The position numbers and the translations under genes were made by a program. From Clostridia bacterium (lineage in GTDB: Bacteria > Bacillota > Clostridia > Oscillospirales > CAG-272): 19,568 nt of DNA. The notes below the pieces were generated by a model. It was not told the DNA's origin, searched no databases, and saw only the letters and a program-made list of their open reading frames with translations. This document shows, in pieces, positions 1 through 6,868 of this stretch; position 1 is the stretch's first letter, and each line of letters opens with the position of its first letter. The DNA is taken from contig JAGAFQ010000116.1 of the NCBI GenBank assembly GCA_017612495.1, forward strand, positions 1 to 19,568, given 5' to 3'.

Positions 1-39
1 ATTTCTTCCATCAACACCGCAAAGAAAAACAGCAAATGA

Positions 40-238
40 AAAAACCATTTAGGAAACGTACCGCAAGACATCTCGCGCCAATACCTTCTTGGGAAGAAAT
101 TTGCCGATGATGTACGATAAAGGCCTTGACGGCTGGTCTGATGAAATATTAGAAGCCATCAAAGCATTACCCGAATACAAGTTACATTTTTATCAGAAGA
201 TTAAAAAATGCTTTTCTGTACCTTTTTCGATTTCTTAG
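40..238 (+). pseudogene. Possible decayed coding remnant, family unknown
   Basis: No intact gene is visible in the first 337 bases. Two stretches read like protein but lie in different frames. Frame 1, about 40-120, has a segment containing VPQDISRQYLLGKKFADD and then a stop. Frame 2, about 107-238, continues with a segment containing KGLDGWSDEILEAIKALPEY and ends at TAG 236-238. Joining them needs a frame shift near 105-115. A further shift in the A-run at 38-44 would extend the reading upstream. This looks like the 3' end of a frameshifted gene, but I do not recognise the family. The alternative is chance reading frames, including a 43-codon ORF starting at ATG 107. The rest of the interval, about 239-273, holds nothing I can name. 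Confidence 0.25.
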
Positions 239-273
239 CTCGAAAATGCACCTTTCGGTCCGTTCCCCCGCCA

Positions 274-302
274 TTGCTTTTGCGCGGATATTATAGTATA
301 AT
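274..302 (+). promoter_or_regulatory. Sigma-A promoter for the VOC-GNAT pair
   Basis: A TTGCTT -35 box (274-279) and a perfect TATAAT -10 box (297-302) are separated by 17 bases. The expected start of transcription near 309 leaves a leader of about 30 bases before the ATG at 338. Confidence 0.7.
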
Positions 303-337
303 GGTATCGACAAATCGTAATTTGCGGTGGTGAAGAT

Positions 338-700
338 ATGAAACTCGGCGGATTTTTGATCGTCGTAAAAGATATCGGCAGATCTTTGAAATACTATCAC
401 GAGCTTTTCGGTCTTGAAATGCTTGTCGATAATGACGGAAATATGATTTTATCCGGCGGTCTTGTTTTGCAGGAGGAAAAATATTGGCGCAGATTTATCG
501 GCAAAGACGTCCATGGTCACAACAATTCCTGCGAGCTTTATTTTGAAGACGAAAACGTCGATGCTTTTTATGAGAAGCTGAAAACGTTGTATCCCGAAAC
601 GGAGTTTGTCAATTTGCCCATGACGCACACGTGGGGGCAGAGAGTTATGCGTTTTTATGATCCCGACGGAAATTTGATCGAAGTCGGAGAGCCGATGTGA
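338..700 (+). CDS. VOC (glyoxalase/bleomycin resistance) family protein
   Basis: This 120-residue protein is one full vicinal-oxygen-chelate domain made of two beta-alpha-beta-beta-beta modules. Module one opens with LIVVKDIGRSLKYYHELFG (residues 7-25). Module two ends with the family signature RFYDPDGNLIEVGE (105-118). Candidate metal ligands are His59 or His61, Glu66, His97 and Glu115, but the set does not clearly match glyoxalase I, fosfomycin thiol transferase or a dioxygenase, so the substrate is unknown. VOC proteins usually dimerise and act in the cytosol on small metabolites or bind antibiotics. The ATG at 338 is preceded by GGTGG (326-330) at 7 bases. It has its own promoter, and the GNAT gene follows after 24 bases, so the two are probably co-transcribed. 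Family assignment is firm, function is not. Confidence 0.85.
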   Translation: MKLGGFLIVVKDIGRSLKYYHELFGLEMLVDNDGNMILSGGLVLQEEKYWRRFIGKDVHGHNNSCELYFEDENVDAFYEKLKTLYPETEFVNLPMTHTWGQRVMRFYDPDGNLIEVGEPM

Positions 701-724
701 TGCAAATTCCGAAGGAGTATTAAA

Positions 725-1303
725 ATGGCAACTAATAAAAAACTGACGATACGTCCCGAAACGCACGGCGATTATAAAGATATCGTTTCGCTCGTGCTTC
801 GCTCATTCAGCGAGGGAACGGACTATTCCGACGGCACGGATATTATCGCGCTTATCGAGGAAATACGCGATTCCGAATACTATATCCCGCAGCTTTCCTT
901 TGTAGCGGAGCTTGACGAAAAGATCGTCGGTCACTTTTTGTTTTCACGTTTTCCGCTGTCAAAAACGCCGAACGGCGGACACGGCGGAGCGGCGGATGCC
1001 GATATCGTAATGCTTGCGCCCGTATCTGTTCATGCCGATCATTTTCGGCAGGGTATCGGCTCGGCTATGATAAAGCTCGGCATCGAAGAGGTCAAAAAAA
1101 TGGGTTTTTGCGGAATCACGGTGGAAGGAAATTTCCGTTTTTACAACACCGTCGGTTTTGTGACCTCCTCCGAATACGGCATTTTCCCCGTCAGCGGATA
1201 TCCCATGACCGATCCGAGATGCCAGATGTGCATGGAAACTCACAAAGGCTCGCTCAAAGGCAAAGGCGGATACGTCGTTTACGATATGTACCATAACGCA
1301 TAA
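725..1303 (+). CDS. GNAT family N-acetyltransferase (YhbS-like)
   Basis: This 192-residue protein is a predicted acetyl-CoA-dependent N-acetyltransferase. The N-terminus (LTIRPETHGDYKDIVSLV, residues 7-24) is the usual start of the fold. Motif A, with the pyrophosphate-binding loop RQGIGSAM, is at residues 108-115, after the strand at 98-104 (APVSVHA). The later NFRFYNTVGF segment (136-145) matches the FYxxxGF motif of the YhbS-type subgroup (COG3153). The acceptor substrate cannot be read from the sequence. GAAGGAG at 711-717 precedes the ATG. The gene is second after the VOC gene and probably uses the same promoter. Directly behind its stop lies a scrap of a threonine ammonia-lyase gene, which suggests the pair was placed here by a deletion or replacement. 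Confidence 0.88.
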   Translation: MATNKKLTIRPETHGDYKDIVSLVLRSFSEGTDYSDGTDIIALIEEIRDSEYYIPQLSFVAELDEKIVGHFLFSRFPLSKTPNGGHGGAADADIVMLAPVSVHADHFRQGIGSAMIKLGIEEVKKMGFCGITVEGNFRFYNTVGFVTSSEYGIFPVSGYPMTDPRCQMCMETHKGSLKGKGGYVVYDMYHNA

Positions 1304-1308
1304 GGCAG

Positions 1309-1380
1309 TTTTTTGCCGTAGTTTCGGGCGGCAATATCGATCTTTCGTTTTTCGTAAAGCTTATGGAACACGGCGCTTGA
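1309..1380 (+). pseudogene. 3' remnant of a threonine ammonia-lyase gene (ilvA/tdcB type)
   Basis: Bases 1309-1380 read in one frame as FFAVVSGGNIDLSFFVKLMEHGA (residues split here as FFAVVSGGNIDL plus SFFVKLMEHGA) and then a TGA stop. SGGNID followed by a hydrophobic helix is the signature near the C-terminus of the catalytic domain of threonine ammonia-lyase, a PLP enzyme making 2-oxobutanoate. There is no start codon, no ribosome binding site and no room for the rest of the enzyme, because the GNAT gene ends at 1303. The terminator at 1388-1417 lies 8 bases past the stop, as expected if it once served this gene. I read it as a deletion scar. The match is short, so chance is not excluded. 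Confidence 0.6.
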
Positions 1381-1387
1381 TCAAATT

Positions 1388-1417
1388 AAAAAACACTTGC
1401 AAAAGCAAGTGTTTTTT
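1388..1417. terminator. Bidirectional intrinsic terminator
   Basis: AAAAAACACTTGC (1388-1400) and GCAAGTGTTTTTT (1405-1417) form a perfect 13-pair stem around an AAAA loop. There is a U-run in either reading direction. It sits between the rightward GNAT gene and the leftward mnmG and can serve both. Confidence 0.9.
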
Positions 1418-1420
1418 GTT

Positions 1421-3331
1421 TCATTTTCCCAAATATATCAGCAAAACGGCGATATCGGCGGGAGATACGCCGCTGATGCGCGATGCCATTCCTATATTTT
1501 CGGGTCTTATTTTTTTGAGTTTCTCCGCCGCTTCGAGACGCAAGCCCAAAACCTTTGAATAATCGATATCCGAGGGTATCTTCTTGCCCTCAAGCTTCAA
1601 GAACTTTTCGGCTTCTTCTATCTGGCGCTTGATATATCCCTCATACTTTATGTTTATCTGCACCTCGTTTATCACGTCGTCCGATAAGTCGGGGCGGTCT
1701 GCGTCAAGAGGGGAAAGCGCTTCGTATGTAAGCTCGGGACGGCGCAAAAGATCGGAGAGCAAAAATCCCGTTTGAATGGGCGACGACGAATATTTTGCCA
1801 AAAGCTCGTTCGCCGCTTTTGACGGACTGATTATGAGATGCGATATTCTTTCGATCTCATCGGATATTCGTCTTTGCTTTTCATAAAACGCATCGAGCCT
1901 CTTTCGGTCGATAAGACCGACTCGGTATCCGATCTCGATAAGTCTTTCTTCTGCGTTATCCTGACGCAAAAGCAAGCGGTATTCCGAGCGCGAGGTCATG
2001 ATCCTGTACGGCTCGGCGGTACCCTTTGTCACAAGGTCGTCTATGAGCGTGCCGATATATGAATTCGAGCGCAAAAGGATCAAAGGCTCTTCGCCCTTTA
2101 TTTTGAGCGCGGCATTGATGCCTGCTACAAGACCCTGCGCGGCGGCTTCTTCATAGCCCGACGTGCCGTTGAACTGTCCCGCACCGTAAAGTCCCTCGAT
2201 ATCCTTGAATTCAAGGGTTGCATACATCTGCGTCGGGTCGGCGCAGTCATATTCGATAGCATAGGCGTAGCGCATTATGTGTGCATTTTCAAAGCCTGCA
2301 AGAGAGTGGAGCATTTTTTCCTGCACGTCATACGGCAGCGAAGAAGAAAAGCCCTGTAAATATATCTCTTTTGTATTTTCTCCCATCGGCTCAACAAAAA
2401 GCTGATGACGTGATTTATCCGAAAAGCGAACGATCTTGTCTTCAATGCTCGGGCAATATCTCGGACCCGTGCCGTGAATGACACCCGAATAGAGGGGAGA
2501 GCGCGAAAGATTTGCTCTTATGATCTTGTGAGTTTCTTCGTTTGTATATGCAATATAGCATTCGGTCTGCTTGATCGACGAAAAAGCATCTTTGTCGGTG
2601 CGCGCCGAAAACGGAGTGATCTTTATCTCGTTTTCTTGCTTTTCAAGTACCGAAAAATCGATGGAATCGCGGTGGACTCTGACGGGAGTGCCCGTCTTGA
2701 AGCGCATGAGCGCTATGTTTTCACGGCGGAGCGCATCCGAAAGATGATTTGCCGGCAGCATTCCGTCGGGGCCGGAGGCGTTTGTATATTCGCCGGTTAT
2801 GACTCTGCCGCAAAGATAAGTACCTGCGGAAATGATGAGCGCTTTTATCTTATATTCCGCGCCGAGAGCGGTCTTGACGGCGCAGATATGCCTTTTGCCG
2901 TTCTTATCGCATTCGCACGAAAAATCGACGACCTCGCCCATTACGACACGGAGGTTTTTCTGATTTTCAAGCGTGCTCTTCATATTCATCTGATATGCGC
3001 GCCTATCCGCCTGGATGCGCTTTGAATATACGGCGGGGCCTTTGCCTTGATTCAAGATGCGGCTTTGCAGCGTCACCTTGTCTGCGGTATATCCCATCTC
3101 GCCGCCGAGCGCGTCTATTTCATATACGAGCTGACCTTTGCCCGTGCCGCCTATCGAGGGGTTGCAGGGCATATTGCCGATGGCGTCGAGATTTATCGTG
3201 AATATCACGGTGTCAAGTCCCATACGCGCGCAGGCAAGTGCCGCTTCGATGCCGGCGTGTCCCGCGCCGACAACGGCAACGTCAGCAGAAAATTCGCATT
3301 TGTTTTGATTTTGGCTTTGCAAAAAAATCAT
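1421..3331 (-). CDS. mnmG: tRNA uridine-5-carboxymethylaminomethyl modification enzyme MnmG (GidA)
   Basis: MnmG is the FAD-dependent partner of MnmE. Together they install carboxymethylaminomethyl or aminomethyl groups at U34 of certain tRNAs. The 636-residue length is normal. The FAD-binding loop VGAGHAGIEAALACARMG spans residues 21-38, the conserved MPCNPSIGGTGKG spans 54-66, and NQGKGPAVYSKRIQADR spans 94-110. The C-terminus has the family ending ASRISGVSPADIAVLLIYLG. Start choice is uncertain: GGAG (3333-3336) is only one base from the ATG at 3331, while a TTG three codons later (3320-3322) is 10 bases from it, so the protein may begin at residue 4. It appears to be transcribed alone from its own promoter, not beside mnmE or rsmG as in many Firmicutes. 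The downstream terminator is shared with the convergent gene. Confidence 0.97.
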   Translation of the reverse strand: MIFLQSQNQNKCEFSADVAVVGAGHAGIEAALACARMGLDTVIFTINLDAIGNMPCNPSIGGTGKGQLVYEIDALGGEMGYTADKVTLQSRILNQGKGPAVYSKRIQADRRAYQMNMKSTLENQKNLRVVMGEVVDFSCECDKNGKRHICAVKTALGAEYKIKALIISAGTYLCGRVITGEYTNASGPDGMLPANHLSDALRRENIALMRFKTGTPVRVHRDSIDFSVLEKQENEIKITPFSARTDKDAFSSIKQTECYIAYTNEETHKIIRANLSRSPLYSGVIHGTGPRYCPSIEDKIVRFSDKSRHQLFVEPMGENTKEIYLQGFSSSLPYDVQEKMLHSLAGFENAHIMRYAYAIEYDCADPTQMYATLEFKDIEGLYGAGQFNGTSGYEEAAAQGLVAGINAALKIKGEEPLILLRSNSYIGTLIDDLVTKGTAEPYRIMTSRSEYRLLLRQDNAEERLIEIGYRVGLIDRKRLDAFYEKQRRISDEIERISHLIISPSKAANELLAKYSSSPIQTGFLLSDLLRRPELTYEALSPLDADRPDLSDDVINEVQINIKYEGYIKRQIEEAEKFLKLEGKKIPSDIDYSKVLGLRLEAAEKLKKIRPENIGMASRISGVSPADIAVLLIYLGK

Positions 3332-3358
3332 ACTCCGTTTAATAAAAATATCCTAATC

Positions 3359-3387
3359 ATTTTACACTTATATGCCGTAATTGTCAA
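3359..3387 (-). promoter_or_regulatory. Sigma-A promoter of mnmG
   Basis: On the minus strand a perfect TTGACA (plus-strand TGTCAA, 3382-3387) and TAAAAT (plus-strand ATTTTA, 3359-3364) are separated by 17 bases. The leader to the start codon is about 20 bases. Confidence 0.8.
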
Positions 3388-3398
3388 TAAGCGTGTGT

Positions 3399-3427
3399 TT
3401 GACAAAAGGCTCATTTACGGGTATAAT
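3399..3427 (+). promoter_or_regulatory. Consensus sigma-A promoter of the tyrosine phosphatase gene
   Basis: TTGACA (3399-3404), 17 bases, then TATAAT (3422-3427): a perfect match to the sigma-A consensus. It is back to back with the mnmG promoter. The two -35 elements are the arms of the inverted repeat TTGTCAA (3381-3387) and TTGACAA (3399-3405), with an 11-base spacer. Confidence 0.85.
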
Positions 3428-3455
3428 TCAGTTACATATCACAATGAGGTAAAGT

Positions 3456-3908
3456 ATGAAGAAAATAATGTTTGTCTGCCACGGCAATATCTGCCGCAGC
3501 CCCATGGCGGAATTCGTGTTTTTGGATATAGCACGCAAAAACCGCAAAGAAAATGAATTTATGGTCGCATCGAGTGCCACGAGCACCGAGGAATACGGCG
3601 CGCCGATACATCCCGAAGCGATAGCGCAAATGCGAAAGCACGATATACCGTTCACTCCTCGCCGCGCCGTGCTTCTTTCTGCCGACGACTATGATAAATA
3701 CGATATTTTTGCCATAATGGACGAGCGCAACCGCAGAGGCATTTTCGATATTTTCGGCACCGATCCCGAAAACAAAGTCCACTTGCTGCTCGAATATGCG
3801 GGCAGAAACGAGGGTATTTCGGACCCGTGGTATTCGGGAAATTTCGATCTGGCTTTTGACGAGATAGAAAGCGGCTGCTTGGCGCTTTTCGATCATCTTG
3901 CAAATTAA
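3456..3908 (+). CDS. Low-molecular-weight protein tyrosine phosphatase
   Basis: The 150-residue protein is a single LMW-PTP domain of the family's usual length. The phosphate-binding P-loop CHGNICRS begins with Cys8, the expected nucleophile, and Arg14 completes the CX5R motif. The general-acid motif appears as SDPWYSGNFD (residues 122-131), with Asp123 the expected proton donor. Bacterial members dephosphorylate tyrosine or arginine residues on proteins; a closely similar fold is found in arsenate reductase ArsC. The aromatic WY after DP favours a true phosphatase. GAGG (3446-3449) lies 6 bases before the ATG. It is a one-gene unit from a consensus promoter to the terminator overlapping its stop. 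No partner tyrosine or arginine kinase gene is visible here, so the target is unknown. Confidence 0.93.
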   Translation: MKKIMFVCHGNICRSPMAEFVFLDIARKNRKENEFMVASSATSTEEYGAPIHPEAIAQMRKHDIPFTPRRAVLLSADDYDKYDIFAIMDERNRRGIFDIFGTDPENKVHLLLEYAGRNEGISDPWYSGNFDLAFDEIESGCLALFDHLAN

Positions 3909-3932
3909 AACCGCTCAAACGAGCGGTTTTTT
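3907..3932 (+). terminator. Intrinsic terminator of the phosphatase gene
   Basis: AAAACCGCTC (3907-3916), loop AAAC, GAGCGGTTTT (3921-3930), then TT: a 10-pair stem with a six-base T-run at 3927-3932. It overlaps the last two bases of the TAA stop. Confidence 0.9.
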
Positions 3933-4018
3933 CGAAGTGCGTATCTTAAAATTTTTTGCACCGTTGAAACTTTTTTGTGCGTTTTTGACGCTTTTACAGT
4001 AAAGGGAGGAAGAGTATA

Positions 4019-4567
4019 TTGACCGGTCAGAACATACCCGAACTTTTTAAAAGTATATACGATTCAACAAGCAAAAAGGTCTTGGGCTACATAGTCGCCA
4101 AATGCTCCAATACCGCAGATATCGAAGATCTGTTTCAAGACGTCTATTGCGAACTTTATCTGACGCTCGATAAAAAGGGCGCAAAGTTTATCAAAAACGG
4201 CGAAGCGTTCGTGATGAACATCGCAAAGCAAAAACTTTATAAATACTATCAGAACAAAAAGCCGTCATCGATACTCGTATACCGCAGCGATGACGATGAT
4301 ACCGACGCTTTGGAACTTTTGCCGGACGATGTCGTCGTTGAAGATAAGGTCATCGACGATATCGTCATATCCGAACTTCGAGGGGAAATAGCGAAAAAGC
4401 CGCTTGTTACGCAAAAGATATTTTATCTTTATTATTCGCTTGATATGACTATACCGCAGATAGCAAAGCTTTTGAAGCTCGGCGAATCGTATGTCAAAAA
4501 CAAACTCTATCGCACGATAAAGGAGTTAAGACAAATTTTCAGCGGAAAGGATGAAAACGCACAATGA
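4019..4567 (+). CDS. ECF-type sigma-70 family RNA polymerase sigma factor
   Basis: The 182-residue protein carries only sigma regions 2 and 4. Region 2 covers about residues 8-80, with the core-binding helix DIEDLFQDVYCELY at 34-47. An acidic linker (about 88-115, containing DDDDTDALELLPDD) joins it to region 4 at about 118-173. That contains a helix-turn-helix, MTIPQIAKLLKLGESYVKNK (143-162), expected to bind the -35 element. The start is TTG: AAAGGGAGGA (4001-4010) lies 9 bases before it, and the next ATG is too far inside. Its stop overlaps the start of the downstream membrane protein by ATGA, so the two are translationally coupled. This is the usual arrangement of a sigma factor and its anti-sigma factor. 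The stimulus and regulon are unknown. Confidence 0.9.
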   Translation: MTGQNIPELFKSIYDSTSKKVLGYIVAKCSNTADIEDLFQDVYCELYLTLDKKGAKFIKNGEAFVMNIAKQKLYKYYQNKKPSSILVYRSDDDDTDALELLPDDVVVEDKVIDDIVISELRGEIAKKPLVTQKIFYLYYSLDMTIPQIAKLLKLGESYVKNKLYRTIKELRQIFSGKDENAQ

Positions 4568-5532
4568 AAGAAAGAGACATATATAAAAAGGCTTCGGAAA
4601 ACGTCATTCCGAATCTCGACAAAGCGTATGAAAAATGTATTGAAAATGCAAAAATAAAGAATTCCTCCCGAAACGAAAAGAAAAAAGGCTTTTCGTTTTC
4701 AAGAATACTTGCTCCGGCGGCAGTCTGTGCCGTGTTTGCCATCACGGCAGTGATCGCATTGCCGCTTTTGCAAAATGAAAAAGAGCCCGCCACCGACTAC
4801 GTTGCATCTGAAAAAACGCAGCAAGCGAGCGGTTCTGCCGAAGCTTTATCATCAAATACCGGCGCCGATGTGTCACCCGCATCGTCCGATGCGGCCGCAT
4901 CGAGTATTGTGAGTGTCGGCGGCGATGACCCCGCATCGCAGTCGGTCACCGTCATCTCCGGCAGCGTCGATACACACGTCGATTCGCCTTGCATCAAGAT
5001 GAACGAAATAAAGAATACCATTTCCGGCGCACCGAGATATTTCGATCCGGCTTTATATCATAAAGAAAACCGCACGGTAAGCGATATGGCTGACTATTTC
5101 GGCTATGATATTTCAAAGCTTTTTGTGACCGATGAAGAGGTCGCCTCCGCCATGGTCTATGCCGGCGCAAACGAATTCACCCTCACCGTCGATAAAGACG
5201 GCAATTTCGCCGACGACGCCGTAAGATACCAGTTTACCGATTCAAACGGCAAAACGATAAACGTTTTCGCAAGTAAAATGAGAAAGCCCTACGATACCGT
5301 TTACGAGCTTGAAACGAATGCAAAATCGAGCGTTATAACCCCCTCCGGCAAAAGTGCCGAAGCTCTGTTCGCCCAAAAGTTTATGCCCGGCAAAACGCTT
5401 GCCGTAGCCGATTTTGAATGCGGCGGAGTAAAATTCCGTGTGGAACTCATAAACACGAATACGGAGCCTTCCGATATGAACTCTTATTTCGAGACCGCCG
5501 TATATACGCTTATTGACAACTTTGCAGAATAA
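4564..5532 (+). CDS. Single-pass membrane protein, probable anti-sigma factor
   Basis: I do not recognise a named family in this 322-residue protein. Residues 1-44 are charged and predicted cytosolic. Residues 47-70 (containing RILAPAAVCAVFAITAVIALP) form one transmembrane helix with lysines before it, giving N-in, C-out topology. Residues 75-140 are a Ser, Ala and Asp-rich linker. About 143-322 form a folded outer domain with a strand-rich part around RYQFTDSNGKTINVF (221-235). There is no obvious zinc-binding HxxxCxxC motif. The start overlaps the sigma gene stop by 4 bases, and no other gene lies before the terminator, so the cytosolic N-terminus probably holds the sigma factor while the outer domain senses a signal. 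The role is inferred from position and topology only. Confidence 0.7.
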   Translation: MKERDIYKKASENVIPNLDKAYEKCIENAKIKNSSRNEKKKGFSFSRILAPAAVCAVFAITAVIALPLLQNEKEPATDYVASEKTQQASGSAEALSSNTGADVSPASSDAAASSIVSVGGDDPASQSVTVISGSVDTHVDSPCIKMNEIKNTISGAPRYFDPALYHKENRTVSDMADYFGYDISKLFVTDEEVASAMVYAGANEFTLTVDKDGNFADDAVRYQFTDSNGKTINVFASKMRKPYDTVYELETNAKSSVITPSGKSAEALFAQKFMPGKTLAVADFECGGVKFRVELINTNTEPSDMNSYFETAVYTLIDNFAE

Positions 5533-5567
5533 AACAAAAAAGCCGCTCGCAAGAGCGGTTTTTTGTT
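5533..5567. terminator. Bidirectional intrinsic terminator
   Basis: CCGCTC (5543-5548), loop GCAA, GAGCGG (5553-5558), extended by A-run/T-run pairs (5536-5541 with 5559-5564) around a bulged G5542. It separates the rightward anti-sigma gene from the leftward metY. The core stem is identical to that of the terminator at 3907-3932. Confidence 0.88.
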
Positions 5568-5576
5568 TGTTTTATA

Positions 5577-6857
5577 TTACAACAGAGCGAGTGCCTGTTC
5601 GATATCGGCGATAATATCCGATACGTCCTCGGTGCCGACCGACAAACGCATAAGGTCGGGGCTGACACCGCATTCGACGAGCTGTTCATCGGTGAGCTGA
5701 CGGTGCGTCGTGCTTGCGGGGTGCAGAATGCAGGTGCGCGAATCGGCAACGTGCGTGACGATAGCCGCAAGCTTTAAGCTATCCATAAATCTGGTAGCCG
5801 CCGCTCTGCCGCCCAAAACTCCGAATGAGATGACGCCGCAGGAGCCGTTTGGCATATATTTCTTTGCCAAAGCGTGATATTTCGAGCTTTCAAGTCCGGG
5901 GTAGTTGACCCAGGTGACTTTCGGGTGCTTTTCAAGATATTCGGCAACCTTTTGTGCGTTTTCGCAATGGCGCATGACGCGCAGATGCAAACTTTCAAGT
6001 CCCAAATTCAAAAGGAAGGAGTTTTGCGGTGAGGGAATGGAGCCTAAATCGCGCATGAGCTGCACGGTCGCTTTCGTGATATAAGCGGCTTTGCCGAACG
6101 TTTCCGAATAGCTGATGCCGTGATAAGATTCATCGGGAGCGGTTATGCAGGCAAATTTATCGGGATATTTCGTCCAATCGAAATTGCCCGAGTCGACGAT
6201 GACGCCGCCGACGCTCGTTGCGTGGCCGTCCATATATTTCGTCGTGGAATGTGTCACGATGTCGGCGCCGTGCTCAAACGGACGGCAATTCATCGGAGTG
6301 GGGAAGGTGTTATCGACGATGAGCGGCACGCCGTGCGCATGGGCGACTTTTGCAAACTTTTCGATATCCAGAACGATGAGCGACGGATTTGAAAGCGTTT
6401 CTGCAAAAACGGCTTTCGTATTATCGCAAAACGCCTTTGAGAGCGTTTCTTCATCCGAATCGGGATCGACGAATGTAAAGTCGATGCCCATTTTTTTCAT
6501 GGTGACTGAAAAGAGGTTGAGCGTTCCGCCGTAAAGGGCAGAGGATGCCACAACGTGGTCGCCCGCCTGACAGATGTTGAAAATCGAGAAGAACGATGCC
6601 GCCTGACCGGAAGACGTTAAAATCGCGGCAACGCCGCCCTCAAGCTCGGCAATCTTTTTTGCCACCGCGTCGTTGGTGGGGTTTTGCAGACGCGTATAGA
6701 AATAGCCGTTCTTTTTAAGGTCGAAAAGATCGCCCATTTCGTCACTTGATTCATATTTGTATGTTGTGCTCTGATAGATCGGCAAAACGCGCGGCTCTCC
6801 GTTTTTGGGGCTGTAGCCGGCTTGCACGCACTTGGTATTGAATTTGTATTCTGACAT
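5577..6857 (-). CDS. metY: O-acetylhomoserine aminocarboxypropyltransferase / sulfhydrylase (Cys/Met PLP family)
   Basis: The enzyme makes homocysteine from O-acetylhomoserine and sulfide, with PLP, in direct-sulfurylation methionine synthesis. The 426-residue length fits MetY (about 425-430) better than cystathionine gamma-synthase (about 380). Visible motifs are YTRLQNPTND (54-63), whose Tyr and Arg contact PLP phosphate of the neighbouring subunit, the PLP-ring Asp in PLIVDNTF (residue 182), and STTKYMDGH (204-212) with the Schiff-base Lys207. The C-terminal RLSVGTEDVSDIIADIEQAL is typical. GGAG (6865-6868 on the plus strand) lies 7 bases before the ATG and touches the glnS stop, so the gene is last in the leftward operon with glnS. 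A related activity such as O-succinylhomoserine or cysteine synthesis cannot be excluded. Confidence 0.93.
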   Translation of the reverse strand: MSEYKFNTKCVQAGYSPKNGEPRVLPIYQSTTYKYESSDEMGDLFDLKKNGYFYTRLQNPTNDAVAKKIAELEGGVAAILTSSGQAASFFSIFNICQAGDHVVASSALYGGTLNLFSVTMKKMGIDFTFVDPDSDEETLSKAFCDNTKAVFAETLSNPSLIVLDIEKFAKVAHAHGVPLIVDNTFPTPMNCRPFEHGADIVTHSTTKYMDGHATSVGGVIVDSGNFDWTKYPDKFACITAPDESYHGISYSETFGKAAYITKATVQLMRDLGSIPSPQNSFLLNLGLESLHLRVMRHCENAQKVAEYLEKHPKVTWVNYPGLESSKYHALAKKYMPNGSCGVISFGVLGGRAAATRFMDSLKLAAIVTHVADSRTCILHPASTTHRQLTDEQLVECGVSPDLMRLSVGTEDVSDIIADIEQALALL

Positions 6858-6868
6858 TTTTCTGCTCC

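Noticed and set aside
2474..3025. Open frame of 183 codons on the plus strand inside mnmG
   Set aside because: Shadow of mnmG with no motif; the mnmG reading is certain.
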